Below are positions 32,248 to 41,871 of a DNA stretch of 63,571 nucleotides, in pieces (the first letter of the stretch is position 1; every line of letters begins with the position of its first letter). The stretch spans positions 1 to 63,571 of the forward strand of contig VFZN01000017.1 of NCBI GenBank assembly GCA_016871195.1, given 5' to 3'. The position numbers and the translations under genes are program-made. The notes under the pieces are model-generated. The model was given only the letters and a program-made list of their open reading frames with translations. It was not told the DNA's origin and did no database searches. This DNA is from Acidobacteriota bacterium (GTDB taxonomy: Bacteria; Acidobacteriota; Vicinamibacteria; Vicinamibacterales; UBA2999).

Positions 32248-34390
32248 CGTCGAGGACCCCTTCCACGCCCCGCAGCGCCCTGACGACCTTCTCGAGGTGT
32301 GTCAGATCCCTGATCTCCACGGTCATCGCAATGGTCGCGTGGACGTCGTCGCCTGTCGTCGCCTCGAGGCTGCTGATGTTCGTGTTGATGTCGGCCACCT
32401 TCGCGCTGAGGGTGGCCAACATGCCCCTGCGGTCTTCGACCGTCAGCACCAGCCGTACCGTATAGGGTGCCGGGTCACCGCCCTTGTCCCACTCGACGTC
32501 GATGCGCCGTGCCGGATCGAGTTGCAGGTTGACCACGTTGGGGCACTGCAGGGAGTGTACCGAGACCCCCTTGCCTCGGGTGATGTAGCCGACGATCTGT
32601 TCGCCGCGAATGGGGTTGCAGCAGCGCGCACGCACCACCATGAGGTCGTCAGCCCCGCTGACCTTGACCCGGTCGACACGATCGCCCGGGGCCAGCACCC
32701 GTCGTACGGCCTTCAGCACCGGATGCTCCGGGGCCTTCTCCCGCAGGTCTCCTGCCGGCACCAGCTTCTCGATCACCTGCCGCGCCGAGACCTTGCCGTA
32801 CCCCATCTGCGCCAGCAGATCGTCCGCACGGGTCGCCCCGAAATCCGGAGCCACCGCCGTCAGGCGGTCGCCGTCCATGAGCTTCGTGGCATTGAGATCG
32901 AACCGCCGCGCTTCACGTTCAAAGACCTTCCGTCCGAGCTCGATGGCCCTTGTCACCTCTTCCTGCTGGATCAGGTGCTTGATGCGGTTGCGGGCCCGCG
33001 CCGTGACGGCAAACGACAGCCAGTCGCGGCTGGGCGTATGACCCGCCGAGGTCATCACCTCGACGATGTCGCCGTTCTTCAGCCGGGTGCGCAGCGGCAC
33101 CATGCGCCCGTTCACCCGGGCGCCGACACACTGGTGGCCCACGTCGGTGTGCACCGCATAGGCGAAGTCGATGGGCGTGGCCCCGCGGGGCATCACCTTG
33201 ACCTGTCCCCGGGGCGTGAAGGTGTACACCTCCTCCGGATAGAGGTCGACTTTGAGGTTTGACAGAAACTCCTGCGGGTCACGTACTTCCTGCTGCCACT
33301 CGAGCAGCTGACGCAGCCACTGGAAGTACTGCTCGTCGCGGCCTGAACCGACGCGGCCCTCCTTGTATTTCCAGTGGGCCGCGATGCCTTCCTCGGCCCG
33401 GTGGTGCATGTCGGCGGTGCGCACCTGCACCTCGAAGGCGAGTCCGCGCTCGCTGATGACCGTGGTGTGCAGCGACTGGTAGCCGTTGGGCCGCGGCATG
33501 GCGATGAAGTCCTTGAACCGCCCCGGCACGGGCGTCCACGTCTGGTGGATGATGCCCAGGGCGGCGTAGCAGTCCTTGACCGAGCCGGTGACCACCCGCA
33601 GCGCAATGAGGTCGTACATCTGCTCGAGATCGATCTTCTGCCGCTTGAGCTTGACCCAGATGCTGTAGAGGCGCTTCATGCGTCCATCGACCGACACGAC
33701 GGGAATCTGGGCCTCGGGCAGCGTGGTGACGATGCGGCGCTTGAGGTCGTCGATGCTGTCCTCGGCTGCCTGCCGGCGTGCCTCGACGCGGGTCTTCAGG
33801 CTTTCGTAGCCGACGGGTTCGAGGAAGCGGAACGACAGCTCTTCGAGTTCGTTCTTGATCTTCGACATGCCCAGGCGGTTGGCGATCGGGGCATAGATGT
33901 CGAGAGTCTCCTGCGCGATACGCTGCCGCCGGTCCTCGGTCATGTGCTGCAGCGTTCGCATGTTGTGCAGGCGATCCGCCAGCTTGACGAGGATGACGCG
34001 AATATCGTCGACCATCGCCAGCAGCATCTTGCGGAAGTTCTCGACCTGCCGTTCTTCGCGCGACGACAGCGGGATGGCCCCGAGCTTGGTCACGCCCTCG
34101 ACGATGTGGGCCACGTCGCCGCCGAAACGCTCGCGCAGCGTGTCCGGGGTGGTCAGGGTGTCTTCCAGCACGTCGTGCAGCAGCCCGGCGGCCACGCAGA
34201 CGGCATCGAGCTTCATGCCGGCCAGGATGTCGGCCACCTCGAGCGGGTGCACCAGGTATGGCTCGCCGGAATGGCGCACCTGCCCCTTGTGCTCGAGGGC
34301 TGAAAACACGTAAGCCCGGCGCAGCAGTTCAAGGTCGGCGTCGGGATGGTAGGCACGGACCCGATCGAGCAGGTCCTCAAAGCGAATCAT
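32228..34390 (-). CDS. rel: Bifunctional (p)ppGpp synthetase/hydrolase
   Basis: 720 residues. The hydrolase HD domain is intact (HSGEPYLVHPLEVA, LLHDVLEDT, LVKLADRLHNMRTL), as is the synthetase domain (LYSIWVKLKRQ, DLIALRVV, YQSLHTTV). TGS (VYTFTPRGQVKVMPRGATPIDFAYAVHTDVG), zinc-finger-like (RCCNPIRG) and C-terminal ACT domains follow. Such Rel/SpoT enzymes make and degrade ppGpp during starvation. A DksA-type partner lies 2 kb away. TATCAT lies 15 bp upstream of the ATG. Confidence 0.95.
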   Translation of the reverse strand: MIRFEDLLDRVRAYHPDADLELLRRAYVFSALEHKGQVRHSGEPYLVHPLEVADILAGMKLDAVCVAAGLLHDVLEDTLTTPDTLRERFGGDVAHIVEGVTKLGAIPLSSREERQVENFRKMLLAMVDDIRVILVKLADRLHNMRTLQHMTEDRRQRIAQETLDIYAPIANRLGMSKIKNELEELSFRFLEPVGYESLKTRVEARRQAAEDSIDDLKRRIVTTLPEAQIPVVSVDGRMKRLYSIWVKLKRQKIDLEQMYDLIALRVVTGSVKDCYAALGIIHQTWTPVPGRFKDFIAMPRPNGYQSLHTTVISERGLAFEVQVRTADMHHRAEEGIAAHWKYKEGRVGSGRDEQYFQWLRQLLEWQQEVRDPQEFLSNLKVDLYPEEVYTFTPRGQVKVMPRGATPIDFAYAVHTDVGHQCVGARVNGRMVPLRTRLKNGDIVEVMTSAGHTPSRDWLSFAVTARARNRIKHLIQQEEVTRAIELGRKVFEREARRFDLNATKLMDGDRLTAVAPDFGATRADDLLAQMGYGKVSARQVIEKLVPAGDLREKAPEHPVLKAVRRVLAPGDRVDRVKVSGADDLMVVRARCCNPIRGEQIVGYITRGKGVSVHSLQCPNVVNLQLDPARRIDVEWDKGGDPAPYTVRLVLTVEDRRGMLATLSAKVADINTNISSLEATTGDDVHATIAMTVEIRDLTHLEKVVRALRGVEGVLDVSRESR

Positions 34391-34420
34391 GGGGCGGTTG
34401 GGTCAATGATAGGGGCGGGG

Positions 34421-34450
34421 TTGCAGGGGGTCAAGAAACGGGGCTATACT
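34421..34450 (+). promoter_or_regulatory. Promoter for the TPR lipoprotein gene
   Basis: TTGCAG (34421-34426), 18-bp spacer, TATACT (34445-34450), giving a leader of about 75 nt before ATG 34531. Confidence 0.45.
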
Positions 34451-34530
34451 CTGCGTTCCGTTGGCTCTCCGTCCGCAGGTTTCGGCCGGATGGTTGACGA
34501 AACGGGAGTTTCACAGCTCGACAGGGGGAC

Positions 34531-35523
34531 ATGATGAGGATTCGGTCAGCAGGAGCGTACCTGGCTCTGGTTGTCGGAATGAGTGTGGCGATGGCCGGGT
34601 GCGAACGCCTAGGCCAGGTTCAGGCAATGAAGGCGTTCAAGGACGGCAACAAGATGTTCGCCTCGAACGACTTCCGTGGCGCCGCCAAGAGATACGAAGA
34701 TGCATTGGCTGCCGACCCGAACGGCACGCTCAACTCGTGCGGTGACAGCCCGGGGTGCGTGTACTTCTACCTGGCCAACTCGTACGAGCGCCTCTACCGT
34801 CCGGCCCGCGCCGGCACGCCCGAGAACGACGAGTTGCTGACGAAGGCGGTCACCAACTACAAACTGGCGGCTGAGAAGATCACCAACCCGCTGATGAAGT
34901 CACGCTCGCTGCAGTACCTCGTGGCTGCCTACGGCCCCGACAAGATCAACGATCCGACGTCGGCCGAGCCGATTATCCAGCAGATGATTCAGCTCGAACC
35001 GAAGGAACCGACGAACTACTTCATGCTGTCGCGCCTCTACCAGGACTCGGGTGAGTACGAGCTGGCCGAGCAGGCGCTGACGCAGGCCCAGCAGGCCAGC
35101 CCCAACTCGCCCGACGTCTACCTGCAGCTCGCCAGCTTCTACAACACGCAGGGCGACTTCCCGAAGACGATTCAGTTCCTGAACGAGCGCATCAAGGTGG
35201 AGCCGAACAACCCCGAAGCTCACTACACCGTGGCCACCTACTACTGGGACAAGGCCAACCGCGACTTCCGGCTGAGCGACGCCGAGAAGATGCAGATGAT
35301 TCAGGACGGTCTCACCTCGGTCGACAAGGCCATCGAAATCAAGACCGACTACATGGAGGCCATTGCCTATAAGAACCTCCTGCTCCGCCTACAGGCTAAC
35401 GTCGAGAAGAGCCCGGCCAAGCAGCAGGCGCTGCTCAAGGAAGCCGACCGCCTGCGCGACATGGCCAACGACCTGCGCAAGAAGCAGCAGGAAGGCGCCA
35501 AGGCGCCGGCTGGCACCGAGTAA
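34531..35523 (+). CDS. TPR-repeat lipoprotein
   Basis: 330 residues. A signal peptide ends in VAMAGC, a lipobox-like sequence with C24; the -3 Met is unusual but tolerated. The mature protein consists of tetratricopeptide repeats (KDGNKMFASNDFRGAAKRYEDAL; YFMLSRLYQDSGEYELAEQAL; YLQLASFYNTQGDFPKTIQFL; HYTVATYYWDKA) and ends in a Lys-rich tail. Probably a periplasm-facing scaffold of unknown partner. It stands alone between a promoter and a strong hairpin terminator, followed by a TonB-dependent receptor. Confidence 0.85.
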   Translation: MMRIRSAGAYLALVVGMSVAMAGCERLGQVQAMKAFKDGNKMFASNDFRGAAKRYEDALAADPNGTLNSCGDSPGCVYFYLANSYERLYRPARAGTPENDELLTKAVTNYKLAAEKITNPLMKSRSLQYLVAAYGPDKINDPTSAEPIIQQMIQLEPKEPTNYFMLSRLYQDSGEYELAEQALTQAQQASPNSPDVYLQLASFYNTQGDFPKTIQFLNERIKVEPNNPEAHYTVATYYWDKANRDFRLSDAEKMQMIQDGLTSVDKAIEIKTDYMEAIAYKNLLLRLQANVEKSPAKQQALLKEADRLRDMANDLRKKQQEGAKAPAGTE

Positions 35524-35569
35524 CGGCATGCACGCGCCGGGTCGCCTCGCGGTCCGGACGACAGCCGCT

Positions 35570-35617
35570 CAGCACGGCCCGACGCCGCCCCCTCCCCCGG
35601 GGGGCGGCGTTGTGCTG
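35570..35617 (+). terminator. Strong terminator hairpin after the TPR lipoprotein gene
   Basis: ACGCCGCCCCC (35582-35592) pairs with GGGGGCGGCGT (35600-35610); flanking CAGCAC (35570-35575) and GTGCTG (35612-35617) extend the structure. Lacks a U-run. Confidence 0.65.
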
Positions 35618-35700
35618 TACGCCCGAAGCCACTTCCCCGTTTACATCGCGGTCACAGTAGAATGGTACGTTTCTGTTTGAGAGAGGACCCCGACGCTTCT

Positions 35701-38700
35701 ATGGATGCACTTGTGAATCGCCTTCGCTTCGTCATGCCCCTTCTGGCCTGCCTGCTGCTCGTCGCCTCAGTGCACGCCCACGCTCAGGGTGTCACCACCG
35801 GTTCGATGACCGGGGTGGTCACCGATGCCCAGAACGCGCCCGTCAGCGGGGCCAGCGTCATCGCCATTCACACGCCATCCGGCACCAACTACGAAGCCAC
35901 GACCCGCACCGACGGCCGTTTCACCATCATCGGCATGCGCGTCGGCGGTCCCTATGTCGTGACTGTCACCTACACCGGCTCGGGCACCGCCTTCGAGCCG
36001 CAGACCGTCGAGAACATCACGGTCAACCTGGGCGTCTCCACCGACGTGAAGGTGGCTGTGCGCAACATCGCCGTGCAGGAGACCGTGACGGTCGTCGGCC
36101 AGTCAGACACCGTGTTCAGCTCGAACCGCACCGGTGCCGCCACGGCCGTCAGCCGCGACCAGATTCAGACGCTGCCGAACATCACCAACCGCCTCGAGAA
36201 CTTCACGCGCCTGACCCCGCAGGCCAGCGGCCTGTCAATGGCCGGCCAGGACAGCCGCCTCAACAACATCACGGTTGACGGTTCGTACTTCAACAACTCA
36301 TTCGGGCTGGGCAGCGCGCCCGGCGACCGCTCGGGTGTCGCGCCGATCTCGCCGCAGGCCATCGAGCAAATCCAGGTGAACATCGCCCCGTATGACGTCC
36401 GGCAGGGCAACTTCGTGGGCGCGGGCATCAACACCGTCACCCGCAGCGGCACCAACCAGTTCCGCGGGTCGGTCTACCGCCAGCAGCGTGACCAGAGCCT
36501 GGTGGGCACCGAGGCCAAGGACGCCACGGTCAACCCCGGCACCTTCACTTTTGCCAACACCGGTGGCTGGCTGGGTGGCCCCATCGTGAAGAACAGACTG
36601 TTCTTCTTCGGCAACTTCGAGGACGAGGCCCTGACCCGTCCCGGCACGATTTTCCGCGCCAACACCGGCCAGGCGTCGGCAGGCACCATTACCCGCGTGA
36701 TGGCCTCAGACCTCGACGGCGTCAGCAGCTTCCTCAAGAACCGCTTCAACTACGACACCGGTGCGTATGAGGGCTACAACTTCCAGACCCCTGCGCGCCG
36801 CTCGCTGGCCAAGGTCGACTACAACCTCAACGCCAGCAACAAGATCACGATGCGCTACACGCAGCTCGACTCGAACACTGACGTGCTGATGTCCAACTCG
36901 AGCTCACTCGGGTTCGGTGGCCGCAACAACAGCCTGTTCTCGATGAGCTACGACAACTCGAACTACCGCATCCTCGAAAACATCAAGTCGGGCATCGGCG
37001 AGTGGAACTCGGTCATCGGCAACAGCATGTCCAACTCGCTGATTGTCGGCTACACCTATCAGGATGAGAGCCGCGAGGCCCGGGGCACGTTTTTCCCGAC
37101 CATCGACATCCTGGGCGGTGACAATACGGGCTACATCTCGACCGGCTTCGAGCCGTTCACGCCGAACAACGAGCTGCGCTACAAGACCTTCCAGCTGCAG
37201 AACAATTTCACCAAGTTCACCAGCAAGCACACGATGACGTTCGGTGCCACGCTCGAACGCTACGAGTCTGAGAACGTGTTCTTCCCGGGGTCGCAGAGCG
37301 TTTACGTGTACAACTCGCTCAGCGACTTCTACACCGACCTCAACGGCTACCTGGCCAACCCGAACCGCACCACGTCGCCCGTGACGCTGCGCCGCTTCCA
37401 GGTGCGCTACAACAACATCCCCGGGCAGGAGAAGCCCGTGCAGCCCCTCGAGGTGCTCTACGGCGGCGTGTATGGTCAGGACGAGTGGAGCGTGTCTGAC
37501 AACCTCAAGGTCACCGCAGGCCTGCGCCTCGATGTGCCGAAGTTCGGCGAAACCGGTTTCCAGAATGCGCTGGCCGACGCCCTCACCTTCCGGGACGAGA
37601 ACGGCCAGCCGGTCCGGTATCAGACCGCCAAGCTGCCCGACCCGAAGATTCTGTGGTCGCCGCGCCTCGGCTTCAACTGGAACGCCAACGAGGCCCGCAC
37701 TACCCAGTTCCGCGGCGGCACGGGCATCTTCACCGGCCGCCCGGCGTATGTCTGGATCTCGAACCAGATCGGCAACACCGGCGTGCTGACCGGCTTTGCC
37801 CAGGCCGACAATACGACGGCGTTCCCCTTCAATCCTGACCCGGCCCGCTACAAGCCCACGAACGTGACCGGCGCGCCGGCCGCCACCTACGAGCTGGCGC
37901 TCACCGATCCCGAGTTCAAGTTCCCGCAGGTGTGGCGCAGTAACTTCGCGGTCGACCAGCGCCTGCCCTGGGGTGTGTCGGTGACAGCCGAGTTCCTGTA
38001 CAACAAGGACGTGAACGGCGTGTACTACATCAACGCCAATCTGCCGGCTGCGCAGGCGTCCTTTACGGGTGCCGACAACCGTCCGCGCTACACCAGCAAC
38101 CGCATTTTCTCGAACGTCGCCAACGCGGTGGTGCTCAAGAACCAGAACGTGGGCAGCTCGTGGAATGCGGCCTTCTCGGCAAACAAGACGTTCCGCGGCG
38201 GGTTTGTGCGCACCGCTTACAGCTACGGCGAGGCCAAGAACACCGTCGACGCCGGATCGATCGCCTTCGGCTCGTGGAACGGTAACCCGAACCCCGGCGA
38301 TCCGAACAACCCCGGCGTCGGCTTCTCAGGAGGCTCACTCGGCCACCGCGCCTTCCTGACCGGTTCATACACCCGCGAGTACTTCGGCTTCGGTGCGACG
38401 GGCTTCTCGTTCTTCTACGAAGCCCGTACCATCGGCAACACCAGCTACCTCGTCTCGGGCGACATCAACGGTGATGGCGGCACACTGAACGACCTGGTCT
38501 ACGTGGCCCGCAACACGTCGGAGACGAACTTCGAGACGTTCACGGCCAGTGGCCGTACGTTCACGGCCGCCGAGCAGGCAGCCGCGTGGAATGCCTACAT
38601 CGACCAGGACAAGTATCTCAGCCGCAACCGCGGGCGCTTCGCGCAGCGCGGTGCCGTGTTCCTTCCGCTGGTCCACCGCATGGACTTCAGCGTGACGCAG

Positions 38701-38973
38701 GACCTGTTCAAGGCGCTGAAGGGTCGCCGGCACGAGCTCCAGTTCCGCGCCGACGTCCTCAACTTCGGGAACCTGCTGAACAAGAACTGGGGCGTGGCCC
38801 AACGCCTCATTTCCAACCAGCCCCTCATCGCCCGCGGAGCGGATGCCGAGGGTAAGGCGCTCTACCGGCTGCGCAACATCGGCACCAACCTGCTGTCGAA
38901 GAGCTACCAGCAGACGGCCGATCTCAGCGACGTCTACCGCGTGCAGTTCATGCTGCGCTACTCGTTCAACTAG
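35701..38973 (+). CDS. Oar-like TonB-dependent outer-membrane receptor
   Basis: 1090 residues. Signal peptide 1-28 (LLACLLLVASVHAHAQ), then a carboxypeptidase-regulatory-like beta-sandwich (GSMTGVVTDAQNAPVSGASV; TRTDGRFTIIGMRVGGPYVV), a plug (TLPNITNRLENFTRLTPQ; ITVDGSYFNNSFGLG; YDVRQGNFVGAGINTVTRSG) and a long barrel ending in the aromatic strand VQFMLRYSFN. This Oar/SusC-like layout is abundant in Acidobacteriota and is thought to import glycans or peptides using TonB energy; a tonB-exbB-exbD-exbD cluster lies 2 kb downstream. Start ATG 35701 has GAGAGAGGA. TAGAAT lies at about 35657. Confidence 0.92.
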   Translation: MDALVNRLRFVMPLLACLLLVASVHAHAQGVTTGSMTGVVTDAQNAPVSGASVIAIHTPSGTNYEATTRTDGRFTIIGMRVGGPYVVTVTYTGSGTAFEPQTVENITVNLGVSTDVKVAVRNIAVQETVTVVGQSDTVFSSNRTGAATAVSRDQIQTLPNITNRLENFTRLTPQASGLSMAGQDSRLNNITVDGSYFNNSFGLGSAPGDRSGVAPISPQAIEQIQVNIAPYDVRQGNFVGAGINTVTRSGTNQFRGSVYRQQRDQSLVGTEAKDATVNPGTFTFANTGGWLGGPIVKNRLFFFGNFEDEALTRPGTIFRANTGQASAGTITRVMASDLDGVSSFLKNRFNYDTGAYEGYNFQTPARRSLAKVDYNLNASNKITMRYTQLDSNTDVLMSNSSSLGFGGRNNSLFSMSYDNSNYRILENIKSGIGEWNSVIGNSMSNSLIVGYTYQDESREARGTFFPTIDILGGDNTGYISTGFEPFTPNNELRYKTFQLQNNFTKFTSKHTMTFGATLERYESENVFFPGSQSVYVYNSLSDFYTDLNGYLANPNRTTSPVTLRRFQVRYNNIPGQEKPVQPLEVLYGGVYGQDEWSVSDNLKVTAGLRLDVPKFGETGFQNALADALTFRDENGQPVRYQTAKLPDPKILWSPRLGFNWNANEARTTQFRGGTGIFTGRPAYVWISNQIGNTGVLTGFAQADNTTAFPFNPDPARYKPTNVTGAPAATYELALTDPEFKFPQVWRSNFAVDQRLPWGVSVTAEFLYNKDVNGVYYINANLPAAQASFTGADNRPRYTSNRIFSNVANAVVLKNQNVGSSWNAAFSANKTFRGGFVRTAYSYGEAKNTVDAGSIAFGSWNGNPNPGDPNNPGVGFSGGSLGHRAFLTGSYTREYFGFGATGFSFFYEARTIGNTSYLVSGDINGDGGTLNDLVYVARNTSETNFETFTASGRTFTAAEQAAAWNAYIDQDKYLSRNRGRFAQRGAVFLPLVHRMDFSVTQDLFKALKGRRHELQFRADVLNFGNLLNKNWGVAQRLISNQPLIARGADAEGKALYRLRNIGTNLLSKSYQQTADLSDVYRVQFMLRYSFN

Positions 38974-39006
38974 GCGGCGCCCGCCCGGCGGGTCGCTCGT
39001 GTTCAC

Positions 39007-39037
39007 AACGGGCTCCGTGGTCTCCACGGAGCCCGTT
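39007..39037 (+). terminator. Intrinsic terminator of the Oar-like receptor gene
   Basis: Perfect 14-bp stem (39007-39020 with 39024-39037), loop TCT, followed by CCTTGT. Confidence 0.8.
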
Positions 39038-39097
39038 CCTTGTACGGCATCCCGCTCAGTGCCGTACGCTAGACTGCGGGCAGAGGGAGGTCGTGCA

Positions 39098-40771
39098 TTG
39101 AGGCAGGGACCGGCAGTGGCGATGGTGGTTCTTCTTGCGCTGATGGCGCCGCCCGTCCCGAGGGTCGTGGCACTGCGGGGTGCCACGCAGGACACCACGT
39201 CCGAGGCGTGGACGCTCTTCCATCGATTCGATGATGAGGGGGCGCGTGAGGCGTTTGCCCGGGCTTCCTCCCCCGGCGCGGTATCGTTCGCGGCAACCGC
39301 CGGGTCGGCCCTGACATGGCTTCCCCACCCTTATCAGCCTGGCTCGTATGTGGCCGGGCGCGAGGCGTTGCTGGCACTGGGTGCCACCCGCGAGGCAAGA
39401 CTCGCGCGCACCAGCACCAATGCAGACCGGCTGTGGCTGCGTATGCTGGAGGCGGCGTTTGGCAGCGAGCAGCCCTCTCACTCCTGGCCCGAACTGATTC
39501 AGGCGGCAGAGGCCCTGGGCGCGACTGGTGCGGTCGACCACCGGTCGTCGGTGCTTCTGGCGGCGAGACTGATCGTGTCGGCGCCTGCCACTGGCGGATC
39601 AGCTCCGCAGGACGGAGTGCTTCTGCGTTCGGTGGCGGCCCTGGAAGAATGGCTCGCGGCGTCGGCGGATGATATCGACGTCCGGCATTCTCTGGTGCGG
39701 ATGTATCTTCGGCGCGGCGAGGCCCCGCAGGCGAGACGGCATGCGCGTGTGCTGCTCGCGCAGCAGCCGCCTCATCCTCTCGCGGAAGCCGCGCTGCGTG
39801 CCCTGACCTCGGCTGGTGACTGGGCCGGGGCGACCGACGCCATGAAGGCGATTGGGCCGTCACTCGGCCTGCCTGATTCCACGCGCGACCTCTGGCACGC
39901 CTATCTTCTGCTGCAGGAAGGGCGCATGGGTGAGGCCGAGGCGCTGCTTCGCCCGCTCTGGGCCATTCCAGCGGATTCGGCGCTGCCGGCTCGTGTGAGC
40001 CAGGCCCGCGCGAGGGCGCTCTGGGTCATCGAGTCGCGGCGATGGGTCGATGCCCGACTGGTTCCCTCTGTGACGGGGATGGAACCCGACGTTGTCGCGG
40101 GCGAGCTGCTGGCCGCCGGCGTGGCCGGGGTGCGGGTGGGGAATCAGCAGCAGGCGATGGATGCGCTGGCGCGGATGGCCCTCCTTGTGGGCGACGGCGA
40201 TCAGGCGCTGCCCGTGGTGACAGCGGCTCGGCCCGCACCGTTACCGGGCAGACCGGGCGTCAACCGTCCAGGCGTCTCCGCCATCCCCACGTCGCGGCCG
40301 ATGCGTCCCGGTGCCACAGGGACTGCACCGGTCACGGAAGAGCCTGCGGCAGTGCGACTGGGTGTTCAGCGTCGGCGTGCCGCGGTGATGGCCCAGCAGC
40401 TTGAGGCCTATTCTATTTTTGCTGAAGGTCGCCGGGACGAGGCCATTGTGCTGGCCCGGCAGGCGGCTGCTGTGGCAGACGAGCTGCCTTCAGAGGCCAT
40501 GTGGCCCGTTCCTGTGAAGCCGTCGCACGAGCTGGTGGGTGACCTGCTGCTCGAAGCCCGACGGCCACTGGAGGCGATGGCTGCGTATCAGGACTCACTG
40601 AACCGCTGGCCGATGCGTCCCCTGTCATTGCTGGGGCTCTATCGTGCCGCCACGCTCGCGCGAGACATCGACCGTGCCGCCGCTGCCAGGGCACAGTTGT
40701 CCTCAGTCTGGAAGCGAGGCGACCGGAACTGGTCGGACATTGCGGAAGTCACAGTGACGGCGAAACCCTAG
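39098..40771 (+). CDS. Exported TPR-like protein of unknown function
   Basis: 557 residues from TTG 39098, which has GGGAGG seven bases upstream. The N-terminus MRQGPAVAMVVLLALMAPPV is a signal peptide. Helical repeats resembling TPRs run through the protein (WTLFHRFDDEGAREAFARA; DIDVRHSLVRMYLRRGEAPQ; HAYLLLQEGRMGEAEALL; VGDLLLEARRPLEAMAAYQ). A Pro/Arg-rich linker (about 385-430) interrupts them. No enzymatic motif. TAGACT at 39069-39074 could be a -10. It is the fourth exported repeat protein in the window. Confidence 0.72.
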   Translation: MRQGPAVAMVVLLALMAPPVPRVVALRGATQDTTSEAWTLFHRFDDEGAREAFARASSPGAVSFAATAGSALTWLPHPYQPGSYVAGREALLALGATREARLARTSTNADRLWLRMLEAAFGSEQPSHSWPELIQAAEALGATGAVDHRSSVLLAARLIVSAPATGGSAPQDGVLLRSVAALEEWLAASADDIDVRHSLVRMYLRRGEAPQARRHARVLLAQQPPHPLAEAALRALTSAGDWAGATDAMKAIGPSLGLPDSTRDLWHAYLLLQEGRMGEAEALLRPLWAIPADSALPARVSQARARALWVIESRRWVDARLVPSVTGMEPDVVAGELLAAGVAGVRVGNQQQAMDALARMALLVGDGDQALPVVTAARPAPLPGRPGVNRPGVSAIPTSRPMRPGATGTAPVTEEPAAVRLGVQRRRAAVMAQQLEAYSIFAEGRRDEAIVLARQAAAVADELPSEAMWPVPVKPSHELVGDLLLEARRPLEAMAAYQDSLNRWPMRPLSLLGLYRAATLARDIDRAAAARAQLSSVWKRGDRNWSDIAEVTVTAKP

Positions 40772-40807
40772 GACGCCGCTCGCACCCGCGAACCCACCAC
40801 AAACGTC

Positions 40808-40839
40808 AACGGCCACTCCGCCAGAGCGGAGTGGCCGTT
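40808..40839. terminator. Bidirectional terminator between TPR gene and exbD
   Basis: Perfect 14-bp stem AACGGCCACTCCGC / GCGGAGTGGCCGTT with loop CAGA between converging genes. Confidence 0.8.
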
Positions 40840-40880
40840 CATATTCCGATAGGGCCCCCCTTGTGGGGATGCCACTGTCG

Positions 40881-41351
40881 CTAGTTGGCTCCTGCGCTGG
40901 CGCCCGCGGCGCGGCGCATGGCCTCGGTGACGATGCCGACCTTTTCCACACCAGCACCTCTGGCGGCGTCGATGCACGCGATGATTTCGCCGTAGGTCAG
41001 CGAACCGGCACCGGCAATGAACATCGTCTTGTCCTTACGGGTTTCGAAGATGGTTCTAAGACGGCTTTCCAGTTCCTGAATGGTCACGTCCTGCTTGTTG
41101 ACCGAGATGCGGCGGTCAGCCGTGTACTCGAGCACGATCTGCGAGACGTCGACCTGCTGCTGCTGCGCCTGCTGCGTTTCGGCGGGCAGGTTGATGTCGA
41201 GGCCCTTCTGCGACAGTGGCAGCGCGGCCATGAAGATGACGAGCAGCACGAGCAGCACGTCGATCATGGGGGTGATGTTCATGTCCGAAGAAGCTTCGAG
41301 CTTCTTCGCCATCATCACTTTGTCGGCGCCGTGGTGCTTTGATGCGGCCAT
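40881..41351 (-). CDS. exbD: ExbD/TolR-type proton channel subunit (second copy)
   Basis: 156 residues. Cytoplasmic N-terminus, a single membrane helix NITPMIDVLLVLLVIFMAAL with the essential Asp (D31), and a periplasmic domain (ADRRISVNKQDVTIQELESR, FIAGAGSLTYGEIIACIDAA). It works with ExbB to power TonB. It follows the first exbD by three bases, so both are probably made. Differences in the periplasmic domain suggest distinct roles or a hetero-dimer. Confidence 0.92.
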   Translation of the reverse strand: MAASKHHGADKVMMAKKLEASSDMNITPMIDVLLVLLVIFMAALPLSQKGLDINLPAETQQAQQQQVDVSQIVLEYTADRRISVNKQDVTIQELESRLRTIFETRKDKTMFIAGAGSLTYGEIIACIDAARGAGVEKVGIVTEAMRRAAGASAGAN

Positions 41352-41354
41352 GGC

Positions 41355-41783
41355 TTAGTTCCCCCCTGCGTTCGGTTTCGGGTCGGTGATGAGCCCGATG
41401 TCTTCGATACCCACGAGCCTGAGCTGATCCATCGCGGCCATGATGGCGCCGTACTGGGCTTCGTCATCGGCCTTGATGAGCACAATGCGCTCGGACTTGT
41501 CGGCGAGGATGTCATCGACGCGCTGCCGCATCTCTTCCTCGCGCACGGGCACGCCGTTCACGAAGTAGCGGCCCTGGTTGTCGATGGCAACAACCGTCTG
41601 ATCCTGGGTCTCAGGCTTTTCCGAACTGAATGCTGCGGTGGGGAGTCGCACGTCGGCGCCCTTCTGCAGCAGTGGTGCCACGATCATCATGATGATCAGC
41701 AGCACCAGCATCACGTCGACCAGCGGGGTGACATTGATGTCTGATTTCGGTCCGCCTTTTGACGCGCCTATATCCATACCCAT
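41355..41783 (-). CDS. exbD: ExbD/TolR-type proton channel subunit (first copy)
   Basis: 142 residues. Membrane helix INVTPLVDVMLVLLIIMMIV with conserved D23, then the periplasmic domain (GADVRLPTAAFSSE, NGQ-like QGRYFVNGVPV, IVLIKADDEAQYGAIMAAMD). The second gene of a pair downstream of exbB. Tandem exbD genes are frequent in gliding and polymer-degrading bacteria. Confidence 0.92.
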   Translation of the reverse strand: MGMDIGASKGGPKSDINVTPLVDVMLVLLIIMMIVAPLLQKGADVRLPTAAFSSEKPETQDQTVVAIDNQGRYFVNGVPVREEEMRQRVDDILADKSERIVLIKADDEAQYGAIMAAMDQLRLVGIEDIGLITDPKPNAGGN

Positions 41784-41871
41784 GGCAGGTCCTCCTTGTC
41801 AGGCCTCGGTGGTGGTCGTGTGCAGCCGCGGAATGGCTGCTGCACAGGACCACCATCCCCAGGGCAGGTAC

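Noticed and set aside
33374-34303. 309-codon plus-strand frame
   Set aside because: Antisense to rel; Asp/Val/His-rich composition typical of the complement of a high-GC gene.
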